Assembly (NCBI RefSeq): GCF_900520355.1
Contig: NZ_LS999521.1
Coordinates: forward strand, 3,100,001 to 3,164,000
Direction of reading: 5' to 3'
Origin: Acinetobacter calcoaceticus
GTDB lineage: Bacteria; Pseudomonadota; Gammaproteobacteria; Pseudomonadales; Moraxellaceae
Length of the DNA stretch: 64,000 nt
Shown one piece after another: positions 28,024-38,007 of this stretch. The notes beneath the pieces are model-generated. The model worked only from the letters and a program-made list of their open reading frames with translations, searched no databases and was not told the origin of the DNA. Each line of letters opens with the position of its first letter. Position 1 is the stretch's first letter. The translations under genes were made by a program, and so were the position numbers.

Positions 28024-30708
28024 TTACACTCCTAAAGCCACTGAAACAGGCTCAGCTAGTGACACCATTGGTGCTAAACCAACTGGGTAACCAATATAAC
28101 CTGTAGGTAAATATTCAATTACTTGTACAGGCAAGCTCACACTGGTTTCGCCTGCTTTTACTGTAATGCGTTGACCTTCTTGAAGGTTCAAACGAGTTGC
28201 ATCTTGTTCGCCCACTGCAAACATCGCTTCTGGAATACGAGTTTCCATTGCAGGTGTTTTAATTGTGAATTCACCAGAACCAAAAATATGATGCATTGGT
28301 ACTAAGCGGAAACTTTCAGGGTTTGCAACTACCGCTACTGGAGCTACATAGCTACGTGCAGGACGTTTTGCTAGGTGATCAAATAAACGAACACCTGAAT
28401 CACCACCTTTTAAGTGACCACCCACTTCATCTTGGTATTTGTTCCAAGATTGTGGAGAGTTCCAGCCCGGAGCCCATGCAAATGGTACTAATGATGATGC
28501 TTTTTGCGGACCAACATAACCTTCCATCGAGAATGTTAATGCTGAATCTAAATCTGTAGGCTGTTTAGGTTCATGAACCGATAACGGCGCACGCATTGCT
28601 GTACGACCTGAATAACGACGTGGTTCACGTGCAATTTTCAAACCATGTACACGGTAACCTGCATCAGGTGCCACATCTTGAATAGCTTCAAGTACTGGTA
28701 CATTTTTTACGATGCTTTCAATCACATCATCAAGCAATGTCCAGTCTACAGCTTTACCTTTAATGCCAGTTTCAATGGCATGTAACCAACGCCATGATTC
28801 TTTAATTGCATATTCAGGTTTGTAGTAACTTGGATCGTAAACTTGATAGAAACGCTGTGCACGACCTTCTTGGCTTACAACAGTACCGTCACCTTCAGCA
28901 AAACTTGCTGCTGAAAGTACAATATCAGCCTGTTTCACAGTTTCAGTTTCACTGTGATCAAGCACAATGACTGTTTCAGCTTTATCAAGTGCAGCCTGCA
29001 CTTGTACAGCAGGTAAGCGACGGAACAAGTCATTTTCAACAATAACAAGTGTGTCGTAGTCTTGAGCAAATGCTTGTTCAAGGCTTAAGCCACCAAACAA
29101 TGCCAAGCCCATCGAGTTCACTTCAGGAACCACAAGACTTAAACCAGCTTTAGAACCCAAGTTCTGAGTCAACTCAGCCGCAGCTTCCATAATAGAAGCA
29201 TCTTGCAAGCTAGTACCCGCAATGATTAATGGCTTGTTTGCCGCTTTTAACGTATCAGCAATGGTTTGAGCAAATGCTTTTGCATCGTCATCTAAACCAT
29301 TCACTGTTTCGCCTTTCACTGCCGCAGCGACTGCAAAACCTAAACGAGCAATATCATTTGGAGAAGCAACAACTTCACCAGTTGCAACGTCGGCAAGACG
29401 AGTTTGAGTTGCAGCCAAGATATAGATCGGAGATTTTGCATCTTGACCAATACGTTGTACAGGCTCAGCCAACCATTCTGGCGTACGTGTTTTTGCAGCC
29501 ATTTCGCGAGCTTTATTTTTCGCAGCTTGACGAACTGACAAAGCCATACGCGGTGCAGTTTGAGTCAGGTCTTCACCTAAAATCAGAACAGCATCATAAC
29601 TTTCAATTTCACGCATGTTCGGGTTGTAAATACCCTCGGTTTGCATGATAGATGCAGCAAGTTCAACAAGGCTTTGCTCTTTTTGCGCAATACCAGTTGA
29701 GTAATTTGCCTGACCTACAAGCTCACGTAATGCATAGTTCGATTCCAAGCTTGCGCGCGGAGAACCGATACCCAAAACTTTTTTGCCTTGAAGCTTAGCA
29801 ATCGTTTGATCTAAAGCTTGGTCGACAGAAACAGTTGCAACAGTTTCACTGTTACGGAACTGAGGCTGACGTGGACGGTCTGCACGGTTTACATAACCTG
29901 TGCCAAAACGACCTTTGTCACAAAGGAAGTACTGATTAACCGAACCATTGAAACGGTTTTCTACACGACGGATTTCACCATAGCGTTCACCCGGAGAAAT
30001 GTTACAACCAGAAGAACAGCCTTGGCACACGCTTGGTGCATACTGCATGTCCCATTTACGGTTATAACGCTCTGAATGTGTCTTATCAGTGAATACACCT
30101 GTTGGACATACTTCAGTCAAGTTACCCGAGAATTCAGACTCTAAAGTACCTGATTCAGGACGACCGAAATACACACGAGATGCATTGGCATACACACCAA
30201 AGTCCGTACCGCCCGCATAGTCGTTGTAGTAACGAACACAACGGTAACAAGCAATACAGCGGTTCATTTCATGTGCAATGAATGAGCCGAGTTCTTGGTT
30301 GTAATGCGTACGTTTTGTAAAACGGTAGCGACGACGGTCATGACCAGTCATCACAGTCATATCTTGTAAATGACAGTGACCACCCTCTTCACAGACTGGA
30401 CAGTCGTGCGGGTGATTCGTCATCAAAAATTCAACAATAGATGCACGGAAATCTGTTGCTTCTTTGTCTTCAATCGAGATATAGGTGTTGTCAGATGCTG
30501 GTGTCATGCATGACATGACTAAACGCCCACGCGTATCTTCTGGATTCGCATATTGCGTAACAGCACATTGACGGCAAGAACCAACCGAACCTAAGGATGG
30601 ATGCCAACAAAAATATGGGATGTCGATGCCCAGACTCAAACATGCTTGTAGCAAGTTTTCCGAGCCGTTGACTTCATACGATTTTCCATCGACATGAATT
30701 GTAGCCAT
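28024..30708 (-). CDS. nuoG: NADH-quinone oxidoreductase subunit G
   Basis: An 894-residue catalytic-arm subunit with several Fe-S clusters. The N-terminal [2Fe-2S] ferredoxin domain contains CWHPSLGSVGSCRQC. It is followed by HPHDCPVCEEGGHCHLQD and CIACYRCVRYYNDYAG (clusters N5 and N4 region). CQGCSSGCNISPGERYGEIRRVENR is the additional N7-type site and leads to the molybdopterin-like domain, which lacks cofactor in complex I. Length is close to E. coli NuoG (908). It lies 12 bases after nuoF. Confidence 0.96.
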   Translation of the reverse strand: MATIHVDGKSYEVNGSENLLQACLSLGIDIPYFCWHPSLGSVGSCRQCAVTQYANPEDTRGRLVMSCMTPASDNTYISIEDKEATDFRASIVEFLMTNHPHDCPVCEEGGHCHLQDMTVMTGHDRRRYRFTKRTHYNQELGSFIAHEMNRCIACYRCVRYYNDYAGGTDFGVYANASRVYFGRPESGTLESEFSGNLTEVCPTGVFTDKTHSERYNRKWDMQYAPSVCQGCSSGCNISPGERYGEIRRVENRFNGSVNQYFLCDKGRFGTGYVNRADRPRQPQFRNSETVATVSVDQALDQTIAKLQGKKVLGIGSPRASLESNYALRELVGQANYSTGIAQKEQSLVELAASIMQTEGIYNPNMREIESYDAVLILGEDLTQTAPRMALSVRQAAKNKAREMAAKTRTPEWLAEPVQRIGQDAKSPIYILAATQTRLADVATGEVVASPNDIARLGFAVAAAVKGETVNGLDDDAKAFAQTIADTLKAANKPLIIAGTSLQDASIMEAAAELTQNLGSKAGLSLVVPEVNSMGLALFGGLSLEQAFAQDYDTLVIVENDLFRRLPAVQVQAALDKAETVIVLDHSETETVKQADIVLSAASFAEGDGTVVSQEGRAQRFYQVYDPSYYKPEYAIKESWRWLHAIETGIKGKAVDWTLLDDVIESIVKNVPVLEAIQDVAPDAGYRVHGLKIAREPRRYSGRTAMRAPLSVHEPKQPTDLDSALTFSMEGYVGPQKASSLVPFAWAPGWNSPQSWNKYQDEVGGHLKGGDSGVRLFDHLAKRPARSYVAPVAVVANPESFRLVPMHHIFGSGEFTIKTPAMETRIPEAMFAVGEQDATRLNLQEGQRITVKAGETSVSLPVQVIEYLPTGYIGYPVGLAPMVSLAEPVSVALGV

Positions 30709-30720
30709 AAGTCGAATTCC

Positions 30721-32052
30721 TTAAGCTTGTTCTACGTTGCTGGTTTGCACGACAGGACGAGTCGTCACTTTCGCTTCAAACTCACCACGGAAATGTTTGA
30801 GTGCGCCCATAAGCGGCTCCATCGCACCTGGTGCGTGGGCACAGAAAGTTTTACCGATCCATAATTTACGAGTCAATTCTTGTAAATGATCGATATCTTC
30901 TTTCTTACCTTCGCCTGCTTCAAGTGATTTAAGCGCTTTAACAGCCCATGGCAAACCATCACGACATGGTGTACAGAAACCACATGATTCGCGCGCAAAG
31001 AACTCTTCTAAGTTACGAGTGAGCGATACCATACATTGAGTTTCATCTACCACCATCAATAAACATGTTCCCAAACGAGAACCTGCTTTCATAATCGTGT
31101 CTGCATCCATTGGTAAATCAATGGTATCTGCCGGCAAAAAGTCAGTTGAAGCACCACCCGGTAACCATGCTTTAAGCTTTAAGCCTTCTCGCATACCACC
31201 AGCATGATCTTCAATCACTTCACGTGCAGTTGTACCAAATGGCAATTCCCAAAGACCCGGGAATTTCACTTTACCTGACGCACCATAAATTTTAGTGCCT
31301 GGGTCTTTTGATTTACCAGCAGATAGGCCGATATACCACTCTGGACCACGAAGCATAATTGCTGGCAAGTTGTTATAAGTTTCAACGTTGTTCACAATTG
31401 TTGGACGGCCCCATGCTCCTGCAACTTGCGGGAACGGTGGCTTGGTACGTGGGTTAGCACGACGGCCTTCAAGCGAGTTAATCAATGCAGTTTCTTCACC
31501 ACAGATATAACGCCCTGCACCCGTATGTACATGCAGATCAAAATTCCAGCCAGAATCCAAGATATTTTCGCCTAAATAACCTTTAGCACGAATCTGTTCT
31601 AATGCTTCATTTAGATATTGAGCTGCCTCAATATATTCACCACGGATAAAGATATAACCTTGAGTTGCCTCTAAGGTATAACCCGCAATTAACATACCTT
31701 CGATCAATTGATGCGGAAGTTTTTCCATCAACAAACGATCTTTAAAAGTACCCGGCTCCATTTCGTCGGCATTACAGATCAAATAACGTGGACCACCATC
31801 ATTTGGTGCCATTAATGACCATTTAATACCCGCTGGGAAACCCGCACCACCACGACCTTTTACGGTTGCAGCTTTAATGACATCTAACACTTCAGCAGGT
31901 TTCATGCTTAATGCTTTTTTAAAGCCTGCATAACCTTCAAGTGCTTCGTAATCATCAGCACCACGAACTTCTTCACGTTTACTTAAACGCCAAGTTAGTG
32001 GGTGAGTTTCTGGATTACCGTCGCCATAAATTGGTTTTGGTTCAGTATTCAT
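30721..32052 (-). CDS. nuoF: NADH-quinone oxidoreductase subunit F (NADH/FMN-binding)
   Basis: A 443-residue subunit that oxidises NADH and holds FMN and [4Fe-4S] cluster N3. [16 protein letters not shown] is the nucleotide-binding glycine loop, and [21 protein letters not shown] and [15 protein letters not shown] contact FMN and [16 protein letters not shown] plus a later Cys ([11 protein letters not shown]) ligates N3. It overlaps nuoE by 4 bases. Confidence 0.97.
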   Translation of the reverse strand: MNTEPKPIYGDGNPETHPLTWRLSKREEVRGADDYEALEGYAGFKKALSMKPAEVLDVIKAATVKGRGGAGFPAGIKWSLMAPNDGGPRYLICNADEMEPGTFKDRLLMEKLPHQLIEGMLIAGYTLEATQGYIFIRGEYIEAAQYLNEALEQIRAKGYLGENILDSGWNFDLHVHTGAGRYICGEETALINSLEGRRANPRTKPPFPQVAGAWGRPTIVNNVETYNNLPAIMLRGPEWYIGLSAGKSKDPGTKIYGASGKVKFPGLWELPFGTTAREVIEDHAGGMREGLKLKAWLPGGASTDFLPADTIDLPMDADTIMKAGSRLGTCLLMVVDETQCMVSLTRNLEEFFARESCGFCTPCRDGLPWAVKALKSLEAGEGKKEDIDHLQELTRKLWIGKTFCAHAPGAMEPLMGALKHFRGEFEAKVTTRPVVQTSNVEQA

Positions 32053-32558
32053 ACATACTTCTCCAATAACTGTTTGACTGATGACACCTCAACTAAACCG
32101 TGAGTATCTTCATCAATCATTAAAGTTGGGCCTTTGTCGCAGTTGCCTAGGCAGCAAATTGGAAGTAGCGTAAAACGACCATCTGCTGTCGTCTGACCAT
32201 ACTGAATACCTAATTCGCGCTGGAATGCTTCAGCAAGTGTTTCTGCACCCATTAAGAAGCAAGCAATTGAGTCACAAAGCAAAATCACGTGACGACCTAC
32301 CGGGTGGCGATAGATACGGTTGTAAAATGTTGCAACACCTTCCAAATCAGCAACACTCATCGACAATAACTGTGCGATGGCATTCATTTGAGCGTCATCT
32401 ACCCAACCATTACGGCGTTGTACACACTTCAATGCATCCAAAGAGGCTGCACGAGGGTATGGATAGTGACCAATGTGATGTTCGATGTCGTGAATTTCTT
32501 CCGCAGTCAAAATCCCTTCAACATTCACACGTGGCTTTTTATCAGTCAAAATCATCAT
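32049..32558 (-). CDS. nuoE: NADH-quinone oxidoreductase subunit E
   Basis: A 169-residue thioredoxin-fold [2Fe-2S] (N1a) subunit of the NADH dehydrogenase module. The cluster cysteines are in [14 protein letters not shown] and [14 protein letters not shown]. The N-terminal helical domain ([30 protein letters not shown]) packs on NuoF. It overlaps the nuoF start by 4 bases, with a 13-base gap from nuoCD. Confidence 0.96.
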   Translation of the reverse strand: MMILTDKKPRVNVEGILTAEEIHDIEHHIGHYPYPRAASLDALKCVQRRNGWVDDAQMNAIAQLLSMSVADLEGVATFYNRIYRHPVGRHVILLCDSIACFLMGAETLAEAFQRELGIQYGQTTADGRFTLLPICCLGNCDKGPTLMIDEDTHGLVEVSSVKQLLEKYV

Positions 32559-32571
32559 TATGTGTTACCTC

Positions 32572-34359
32572 TTAGCGATCCACGTCAGCCATAACCACGT
32601 CAATGGTCGCCAGATAAATGATTAAGTCAGATACCAAACTGCCGTTAATCACTGCAGGCATTTGCTGTAAGTGAGTAAACGTCGGTGTACGAATACGAGT
32701 ACGATAACTCATCGTCGATTTATCTGAAGTCAAGTAATACGTACTTGCACCTTTAACCACTTCAGTCATAAATGATGACTCGCCCGCTGGCATGACAGGA
32801 CCCCATGAAACGCTCAAGAAGTGCGTAATCAAGGTTTCAATATCTTGTAATGTCTTATCTTTCGGTGGTGGAACAGCCAATGGATGATCCGCTTTATATG
32901 GACCAGAAGGCATGTTATCCAAACACTGTTGAATAATTTTTAACGACTCAGTAATTTCACGGAAGTGAACGAGTACACGTGCATAAGCATCGCCTTCATA
33001 CTCAACTGGCACATCAAAATCGAAGTTTTCATAGCCACTGTATGGACGATATTTACGAACATCAAAATCAATACCTGTCGCACGTAAACCAGTACCTGTC
33101 ACACCCCATGCGAGTGCAGACTTAGCATCGTATTGCGCAACGTTACGCGTACGACCAATAAACACAGAGTTTTTCAATGCTGCTGTGTAGTATTCGTTTA
33201 AGCGCTTAGGCATCCACTCTAGCAAGTCTTTAACAAGTTTTTGCCAGTTATTTGGAAGATCGTGTGCTGTACCACCAATACGGAACCATGCTGGATGCAT
33301 ACGGTAACCCGTGATTGCTTCAACAATGTCGTAAACTTTTTGACGGTCTGCGAACATATAGAATACTGGTGTCATACCACCGGCATCCTGAATTGCCGTA
33401 CCACAGAACAACAAGTGGTTATTAATACGGAATAATTCGTTCAACATGACACGAATGACTTGAGCACGTTCAGGAACTTTGATTCCTGCCATTTGCTCTA
33501 CAGCCATCACATACGGCATGTTCTGAGCGCAACCACCCAAGTAGTCCACACGGTCTGTATAAGGAATGAAAGAATGCCATGTTTGACGTTCAGCCATCTT
33601 TTCCACACCACGGTGGTGATAACCGATATCAGGAACACAGTCCTTCACTTCTTCGCCATCTAACTGCAATACAACACGGAACGCACCATGTGCAGATGGA
33701 TGGTTAGGACCCAAGTTCAGGAACATGAAATCTTCGTCAGCGTTACCGCGCTTAAGACCCCAGTCTTCTGGAACAAAACGTAAGTGCTCTTGTTCAAAGT
33801 CTTGTTTCGCTTTGTCTTGCATGTACGGCGTATATTCTGTCGCACGTGCTGAATATTCTTTACGTAACGGATGACCTTCCCAGTACGTTGGCAACAAGAT
33901 ACGACGGAGCATTGGATGCCCTTCGAAATTGATACCGAACATATCGTAAGCTTCACGTTCATACCAGTTGGCATTTGGCCAGATATTGGTCGCTGTCGGA
34001 AGGTTAAGATCATTTTCGTTCAAGGCAACCTTGATACGAATGTCACTATTACGCTCAAGCGATAATAAATGATAGAACACAGTGAAGTCAGATGCTGGTA
34101 AACCATCACGATGAACACGTAAACGCTCATCCATCGCAGATAAGTCAAACAGCATTACATATGGACGTTCCACTTTACGTAGGAACATAAGGACTTCTTG
34201 CACGCGTGCGCGCTCAACCCAGACTGTTGGAAACTCTTCAAAAGTCGCCTGCACGTAAAAGTTCTCACCAAATTTGGTTTTGAGTTCTTCTACGATTGCA
34301 AATGCTGGGCGTGAATCAACTGGTGTTGACTCTGGCATAGCAATGTCAGTTTCAGCCAT
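32572..34359 (-). CDS. nuoC: NADH-quinone oxidoreductase fused subunit C/D
   Basis: A 595-residue fusion of NuoC (about 1-185; [33 protein letters not shown]) and NuoD (about 205-595; [48 protein letters not shown]). NuoD contributes the quinone-site His and Tyr, and the C-terminus DVVMADVDR is the conserved end. The fused nuoCD form is typical of gamma-proteobacteria such as E. coli, Pseudomonas and Acinetobacter. The 83-base gap upstream to nuoB is the largest in the operon. Confidence 0.96.
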   Translation of the reverse strand: MAETDIAMPESTPVDSRPAFAIVEELKTKFGENFYVQATFEEFPTVWVERARVQEVLMFLRKVERPYVMLFDLSAMDERLRVHRDGLPASDFTVFYHLLSLERNSDIRIKVALNENDLNLPTATNIWPNANWYEREAYDMFGINFEGHPMLRRILLPTYWEGHPLRKEYSARATEYTPYMQDKAKQDFEQEHLRFVPEDWGLKRGNADEDFMFLNLGPNHPSAHGAFRVVLQLDGEEVKDCVPDIGYHHRGVEKMAERQTWHSFIPYTDRVDYLGGCAQNMPYVMAVEQMAGIKVPERAQVIRVMLNELFRINNHLLFCGTAIQDAGGMTPVFYMFADRQKVYDIVEAITGYRMHPAWFRIGGTAHDLPNNWQKLVKDLLEWMPKRLNEYYTAALKNSVFIGRTRNVAQYDAKSALAWGVTGTGLRATGIDFDVRKYRPYSGYENFDFDVPVEYEGDAYARVLVHFREITESLKIIQQCLDNMPSGPYKADHPLAVPPPKDKTLQDIETLITHFLSVSWGPVMPAGESSFMTEVVKGASTYYLTSDKSTMSYRTRIRTPTFTHLQQMPAVINGSLVSDLIIYLATIDVVMADVDR

Positions 34360-34442
34360 TGGCTTGGCTTCCTATTTAATACAAATTCTGTCAATTTTCT
34401 CGATGAACATATCGCTAGATATGTCAACGCACCGTCAAAAAA

Positions 34443-35120
34443 TTATTTAATCTCATCCATAGAGCGTAAGTTTTTAACGGCAATACGCTGCGCATTCTTA
34501 CGGTCACGTTCTGGCATCATCTTTGGCTTATACACTGGCTGAAGATCATCACCGATCACGGCAGAAAGCGGGCGTCGCTCTAATTGAATCTGGTCTTGCA
34601 AAAGCATTAAAGCTTGAATTAATGCTTCAGGACGAGGCGGACAACCTGGGACGTACACGTCAACAGGAATAATTTTGTCTACACCTTGTACTACTGAATA
34701 GATGTCGTACATACCTCCAGAGTTTGCACAAGCACCCATCGAGATGACCCATTTAGGCTCTAACATCTGTTCATATAGACGCTGAATAACTGGTGCCATT
34801 TTTACGAAACAGGTCCCTGCAACAATCATCAAGTCAGCTTGACGAGGTGAAGCACGGATAACCTCTGCGCCGAAACGTGACAAGTCATGCACGCCTGTTA
34901 AGGTCGTTGCATACTCAACGTAACAACATGAGGTACCGAAGTTAAATGGCCACAAGGAGTTTTTACGCCCCCAGTTTACTGCTGTATGCAAGACATCCTC
35001 TAAACGAGTCATGAATACGTTTTTATTCACTTCCTCTTCGAGTGGATCTGTCACGATTTGACGTTCTTGCAATGGGTATTGATCAGCATCCGGATTCGCG
35101 CGGGTCAGAGTATATTTCAT
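34443..35120 (-). CDS. nuoB: NADH-quinone oxidoreductase subunit B
   Basis: A 225-residue subunit carrying the terminal [4Fe-4S] cluster N2 that reduces quinone. The cluster motif is the adjacent-cysteine pair in TSCCYVEYA, then [10 protein letters not shown] and [19 protein letters not shown]. Compared with many NuoB proteins it has a basic C-terminal tail ([21 protein letters not shown]). It lies 6 bases downstream of nuoA. Confidence 0.97.
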   Translation of the reverse strand: MKYTLTRANPDADQYPLQERQIVTDPLEEEVNKNVFMTRLEDVLHTAVNWGRKNSLWPFNFGTSCCYVEYATTLTGVHDLSRFGAEVIRASPRQADLMIVAGTCFVKMAPVIQRLYEQMLEPKWVISMGACANSGGMYDIYSVVQGVDKIIPVDVYVPGCPPRPEALIQALMLLQDQIQLERRPLSAVIGDDLQPVYKPKMMPERDRKNAQRIAVKNLRSMDEIK

Positions 35121-35126
35121 CCCGAC

Positions 35127-35678
35127 TTACTCCTTTTCAGATGACAATGCAGGTGTATTTTTTGACTTAACACGACCTGATGATTGAGCTGGAATCTGGC
35201 CTGTAGGGTCAGTTACGAGCTCTTCAATAGAGTTAAAGCGTGTAATTTCAGCAATGTTCATTGTTGGTGAACCAATTTTAATCGCCTCACCTGCTGATTT
35301 ACGGCGATCTGCTGGTGACCAACTTAAAGCACCTACAGAGAAGGCATAAACAAGCGCAATCAATAAATCAACGACAAAGATCACGACAGTGGTATATCCC
35401 AACCACCCTACTTCACGCACAGAAGTAGACCATGCATAGAGGTAAAGTGCCTCTAAGTCGAAGACAACAAAGAAAATTGCAACTAAATAGAACTTTGCAG
35501 ACAGGCGAATGCGAGCGCCACCAGCACTCACGACACCCGATTCAAACTGCTCTTGCTTAGCACGCCCCCACGATTTCCCCCCGAGGAGTAAGGGAACTGT
35601 GAGCATAAAGACGCAAAGAAATGTAACGCCGATCACGAAGGCGATAATCGCCCAGTCGTATGGAGTAATGGCACTCAT
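35127..35678 (-). CDS. nuoA: NADH-quinone oxidoreductase subunit A
   Basis: A 183-residue, three-helix membrane subunit, first gene of the nuo operon. The start at 35678 (MSAITPYDWAIIAFVIGVTF) was chosen because AGGAG lies about 10 bases upstream; a longer frame from 35750 adds 24 residues without family support. KQEQFESGVVSAGGARIRLSAKFYLVAIFFVVFDLEALYLYAWS is the diagnostic loop-helix with the conserved Asp/Glu. The C-terminus has an extra hydrophilic tail (about 130-183) relative to E. coli NuoA (147 aa). Confidence 0.93.
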   Translation of the reverse strand: MSAITPYDWAIIAFVIGVTFLCVFMLTVPLLLGGKSWGRAKQEQFESGVVSAGGARIRLSAKFYLVAIFFVVFDLEALYLYAWSTSVREVGWLGYTTVVIFVVDLLIALVYAFSVGALSWSPADRRKSAGEAIKIGSPTMNIAEITRFNSIEELVTDPTGQIPAQSSGRVKSKNTPALSSEKE

Positions 35679-36102
35679 GCGGGGATAACTCCTGGCAGGC
35701 CTATTATTTAACAAAGAATGTATGTATTGGCCTTCAAATACACCAAACACAAAATTAATCCCGCCAATTGTACCTGATTTCTAATTTCGCATGCTAGTTG
35801 AAGCGTCTTAGTCTTTCGGATGATTTTCTAAACAAAACTATTCTTCTATGGGTTGTAAGGGGGGTTTCACCGCACATAATCGGTTTATTTAATAGTTTTT
35901 TTGTTTATGATGATTTTTTTCATTTTTTAATTTTAGAATAATTACACAGTTCATCAACCATTAAGTTTTTATAACTTACTTTTTTATAATATTAGTTTGT
36001 TTTTTATTGTATTCAACTTCCCCTCTGAATTATGATGAATGTTTAGTCATGCATAATATTTTATTACTCTTGGATAAGAGTGTTTATCATTAAGGGCAGC
36101 TG
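35679..36102. other. Divergent promoter region, nuo operon / GGDEF gene
   Basis: This region of about 420 bases separates the nuo operon and the diguanylate cyclase gene. The half nearest nuoA is mixed composition; the other half (about 35880-36060) is strongly AT-rich with long T runs. It must carry both promoters. No operator palindrome, RNA motif or reading frame could be supported. Confidence 0.4.
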
Positions 36103-37521
36103 ATGCCATACTCACTTCGTGAATTTTCATTTTCCTCTTCTTTAAAATTTTTTCTCCTGTTTGGTTTTATTATTACGGTATGTTGTTTTATTGGCATCGC
36201 ATCTCGTCCTTTAAGTTTTCTGGCGTTCTTTTGGCCTGCCAATTCTGTTTTGCTCGGGTTACTGATTCGCTTTCCAAGTACGCGTCGACCAAGCACATTA
36301 TTAGGGGCCTATATAGGGTATTTGATTAGCGATCTATTTCAAGGTACTCCATTTACCCTCACACTTGTTTTAACAACGTCAAATTTTATTTATGTTGTCA
36401 CTACCCTGGCCCTCTATATGTTTTTTAATCAGCATATTAAAGCGGCCTATCGAGGCTATTCCTACCTCTTTTTATTTGGTCTATGTGGTATAGGCAGCGT
36501 AGCAGGTGCATTGTTTGCAGCAACTTTCGTTCCTATGTTTAATACCAAATTTATGCTTGGGAGTTTGTGGGATGAATTCGGTTATTGGTTTACTTCAGAA
36601 TTACAAAACGCTTTACTTCTTTTGCCAATCATATTGAACCTACCTCAATATAGTCAGGTAAAACATTACTTTTCGAGAAATCATGGCTTACAAGCAATTG
36701 ACCTTTTACCTTTTTTAGCTGTCATTATTTCTATTGCCGCAAGCTATTATGACTCTGGCCCTGGTTCATTACTTTACCCAATTGCCGCACTCATCTGGTG
36801 TGCTATACGCTACAAACCGATCATTGTTGCACTCATTACGACCTTTACCAGCGCCTATATTATCTATCATGTCTCTGGACACTACCTTTTGCTTTATCCA
36901 AACGAATATTTAAGCAATACCATTTCAATTCGTATTGGACTAATTATGATGACGATTGCACCTCTTACCGTCTCTAGCATTAGTGTTTTACATTCAGAAT
37001 TAATCCAAAAGCTTCAACACGCCATTGCACATGACGAACTAACTTCTAGCCTCACTCGACGCCAGTTTTTGCAATCGGTCAGACTACTTCAAGAAAAGGT
37101 ACACAAGGAAAATAAAACCTCAGCCTTTTTCATGCTTGATGTAGACCATTTCAAACAAGTTAATGACAACTATGGCCACCAAATAGGTGACCGCGCTCTA
37201 CAAACTTGTGTCACCACCATTCAAAATATTTTGCATCCTCATGATTTGTTGGGCCGTTTTGGCGGTGAAGAATTTGCGATTTTTATTGCAGATACTACAA
37301 AAGAAAGTGCCTTTGACCTTGCAGAGCAAATACGAATTAAAATTAGTCAGCAACCGATTTATATCTATGGAAAATTACCAATTTTCATACAAGTCAGTAT
37401 TGGCATAAGTTTATATTCCCCCTCTTCTCATAGAGTAATTGAAAATTTATTTAAAGAAGCAGATGACGCTTTATATCAAGCAAAACGCCAAGGGCGTAAT
37501 CGGGTCTTTATATCTTTATAG
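36103..37521 (+). CDS. MASE1-type diguanylate cyclase
   Basis: A 472-residue inner-membrane enzyme predicted to make c-di-GMP. Residues 12-295 form about eight to ten helices of MASE1 type (FFWPANSVLLGLLIRFPSTRRPSTLLGAYIGYLISDL is the characteristic stretch). Residues 305-472 form a GGDEF domain: DELTSSLTRRQF (DxLT start), MLDVDHFKQVNDNYGHQIGDRAL (substrate and metal region) and active-site GGEEF at 387-391. The I-site RxxD five residues before GGEEF is HPHD, so Arg is missing and product inhibition is probably absent. It is divergent from nuoA. Link to biofilm control is inferred. Confidence 0.88.
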   Translation: MPYSLREFSFSSSLKFFLLFGFIITVCCFIGIASRPLSFLAFFWPANSVLLGLLIRFPSTRRPSTLLGAYIGYLISDLFQGTPFTLTLVLTTSNFIYVVTTLALYMFFNQHIKAAYRGYSYLFLFGLCGIGSVAGALFAATFVPMFNTKFMLGSLWDEFGYWFTSELQNALLLLPIILNLPQYSQVKHYFSRNHGLQAIDLLPFLAVIISIAASYYDSGPGSLLYPIAALIWCAIRYKPIIVALITTFTSAYIIYHVSGHYLLLYPNEYLSNTISIRIGLIMMTIAPLTVSSISVLHSELIQKLQHAIAHDELTSSLTRRQFLQSVRLLQEKVHKENKTSAFFMLDVDHFKQVNDNYGHQIGDRALQTCVTTIQNILHPHDLLGRFGGEEFAIFIADTTKESAFDLAEQIRIKISQQPIYIYGKLPIFIQVSIGISLYSPSSHRVIENLFKEADDALYQAKRQGRNRVFISL

Positions 37522-37612
37522 GTTTTCATTTAATCATCTAGTGTAATGAATTTTATACAATATCCCATATTTTGCCATGTATGCTAATAACAGATAATAA
37601 GGAGAAAAATGC

Positions 37613-37966
37613 ATGACTCTAGAATATACGCATAAACCAAACTACTACCTGTTTGCACAGTTACTTGTACGACATATAGAAAGCTATATTCACAAACATC
37701 CAGATGCTAACAATGCAATTTTTGACTTACGAGATGTCTATGAAATATTTAGGCAGGATTTTGCATCAACGACAACAAACCTAGAAAGTATTTTGCATAT
37801 TGCAGATGAATATAAAATAGAAACGATTAATGGAGATCAACCTCTTATTCAAAAATACCAGATTGATGCAAAAAATAATTCATTACTGATCGACTTTAAT
37901 TCCGATGCGTTGACCAGCTTAAGAAGCGGAAAACCTATTTTGGAACCAGATGCGACTCGATTATAA
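37613..37966 (+). CDS. Hypothetical protein (117 aa)
   Basis: A soluble 117-residue protein preceded by AAGGAG about 9 bases before the ATG. No signal, membrane segment or recognised domain. Predicted helices (YYLFAQLLVRHIESYIHKH, NLESILHIADEYKIETIN) precede a beta-like C-terminal region (KYQIDAKNNSLLIDFNSDALTSL). It shares a bidirectional terminator with bfmS. Function unknown. Confidence 0.68.
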   Translation: MTLEYTHKPNYYLFAQLLVRHIESYIHKHPDANNAIFDLRDVYEIFRQDFASTTTNLESILHIADEYKIETINGDQPLIQKYQIDAKNNSLLIDFNSDALTSLRSGKPILEPDATRL

Positions 37967-37976
37967 ATGATGCAAT

Positions 37977-38007
37977 AAAAAAGCACCTTTATGAAGGTGC
38001 TTTTTTA
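37977..38007. terminator. Bidirectional terminator between the 117-aa gene and bfmS
   Basis: AAAAAAGCACCTT-TATG-AAGGTGCTTTTTT: a 7-bp GC-rich stem with A- and T-runs on both sides. On the minus strand it overlaps the last codons of bfmS (stop at 37989). Confidence 0.85.

Noticed and set aside
28123..30075. Plus-strand frames across nuoG
   Set aside because: Antisense shadows of a well-conserved complex I gene without ribosome-binding sites.
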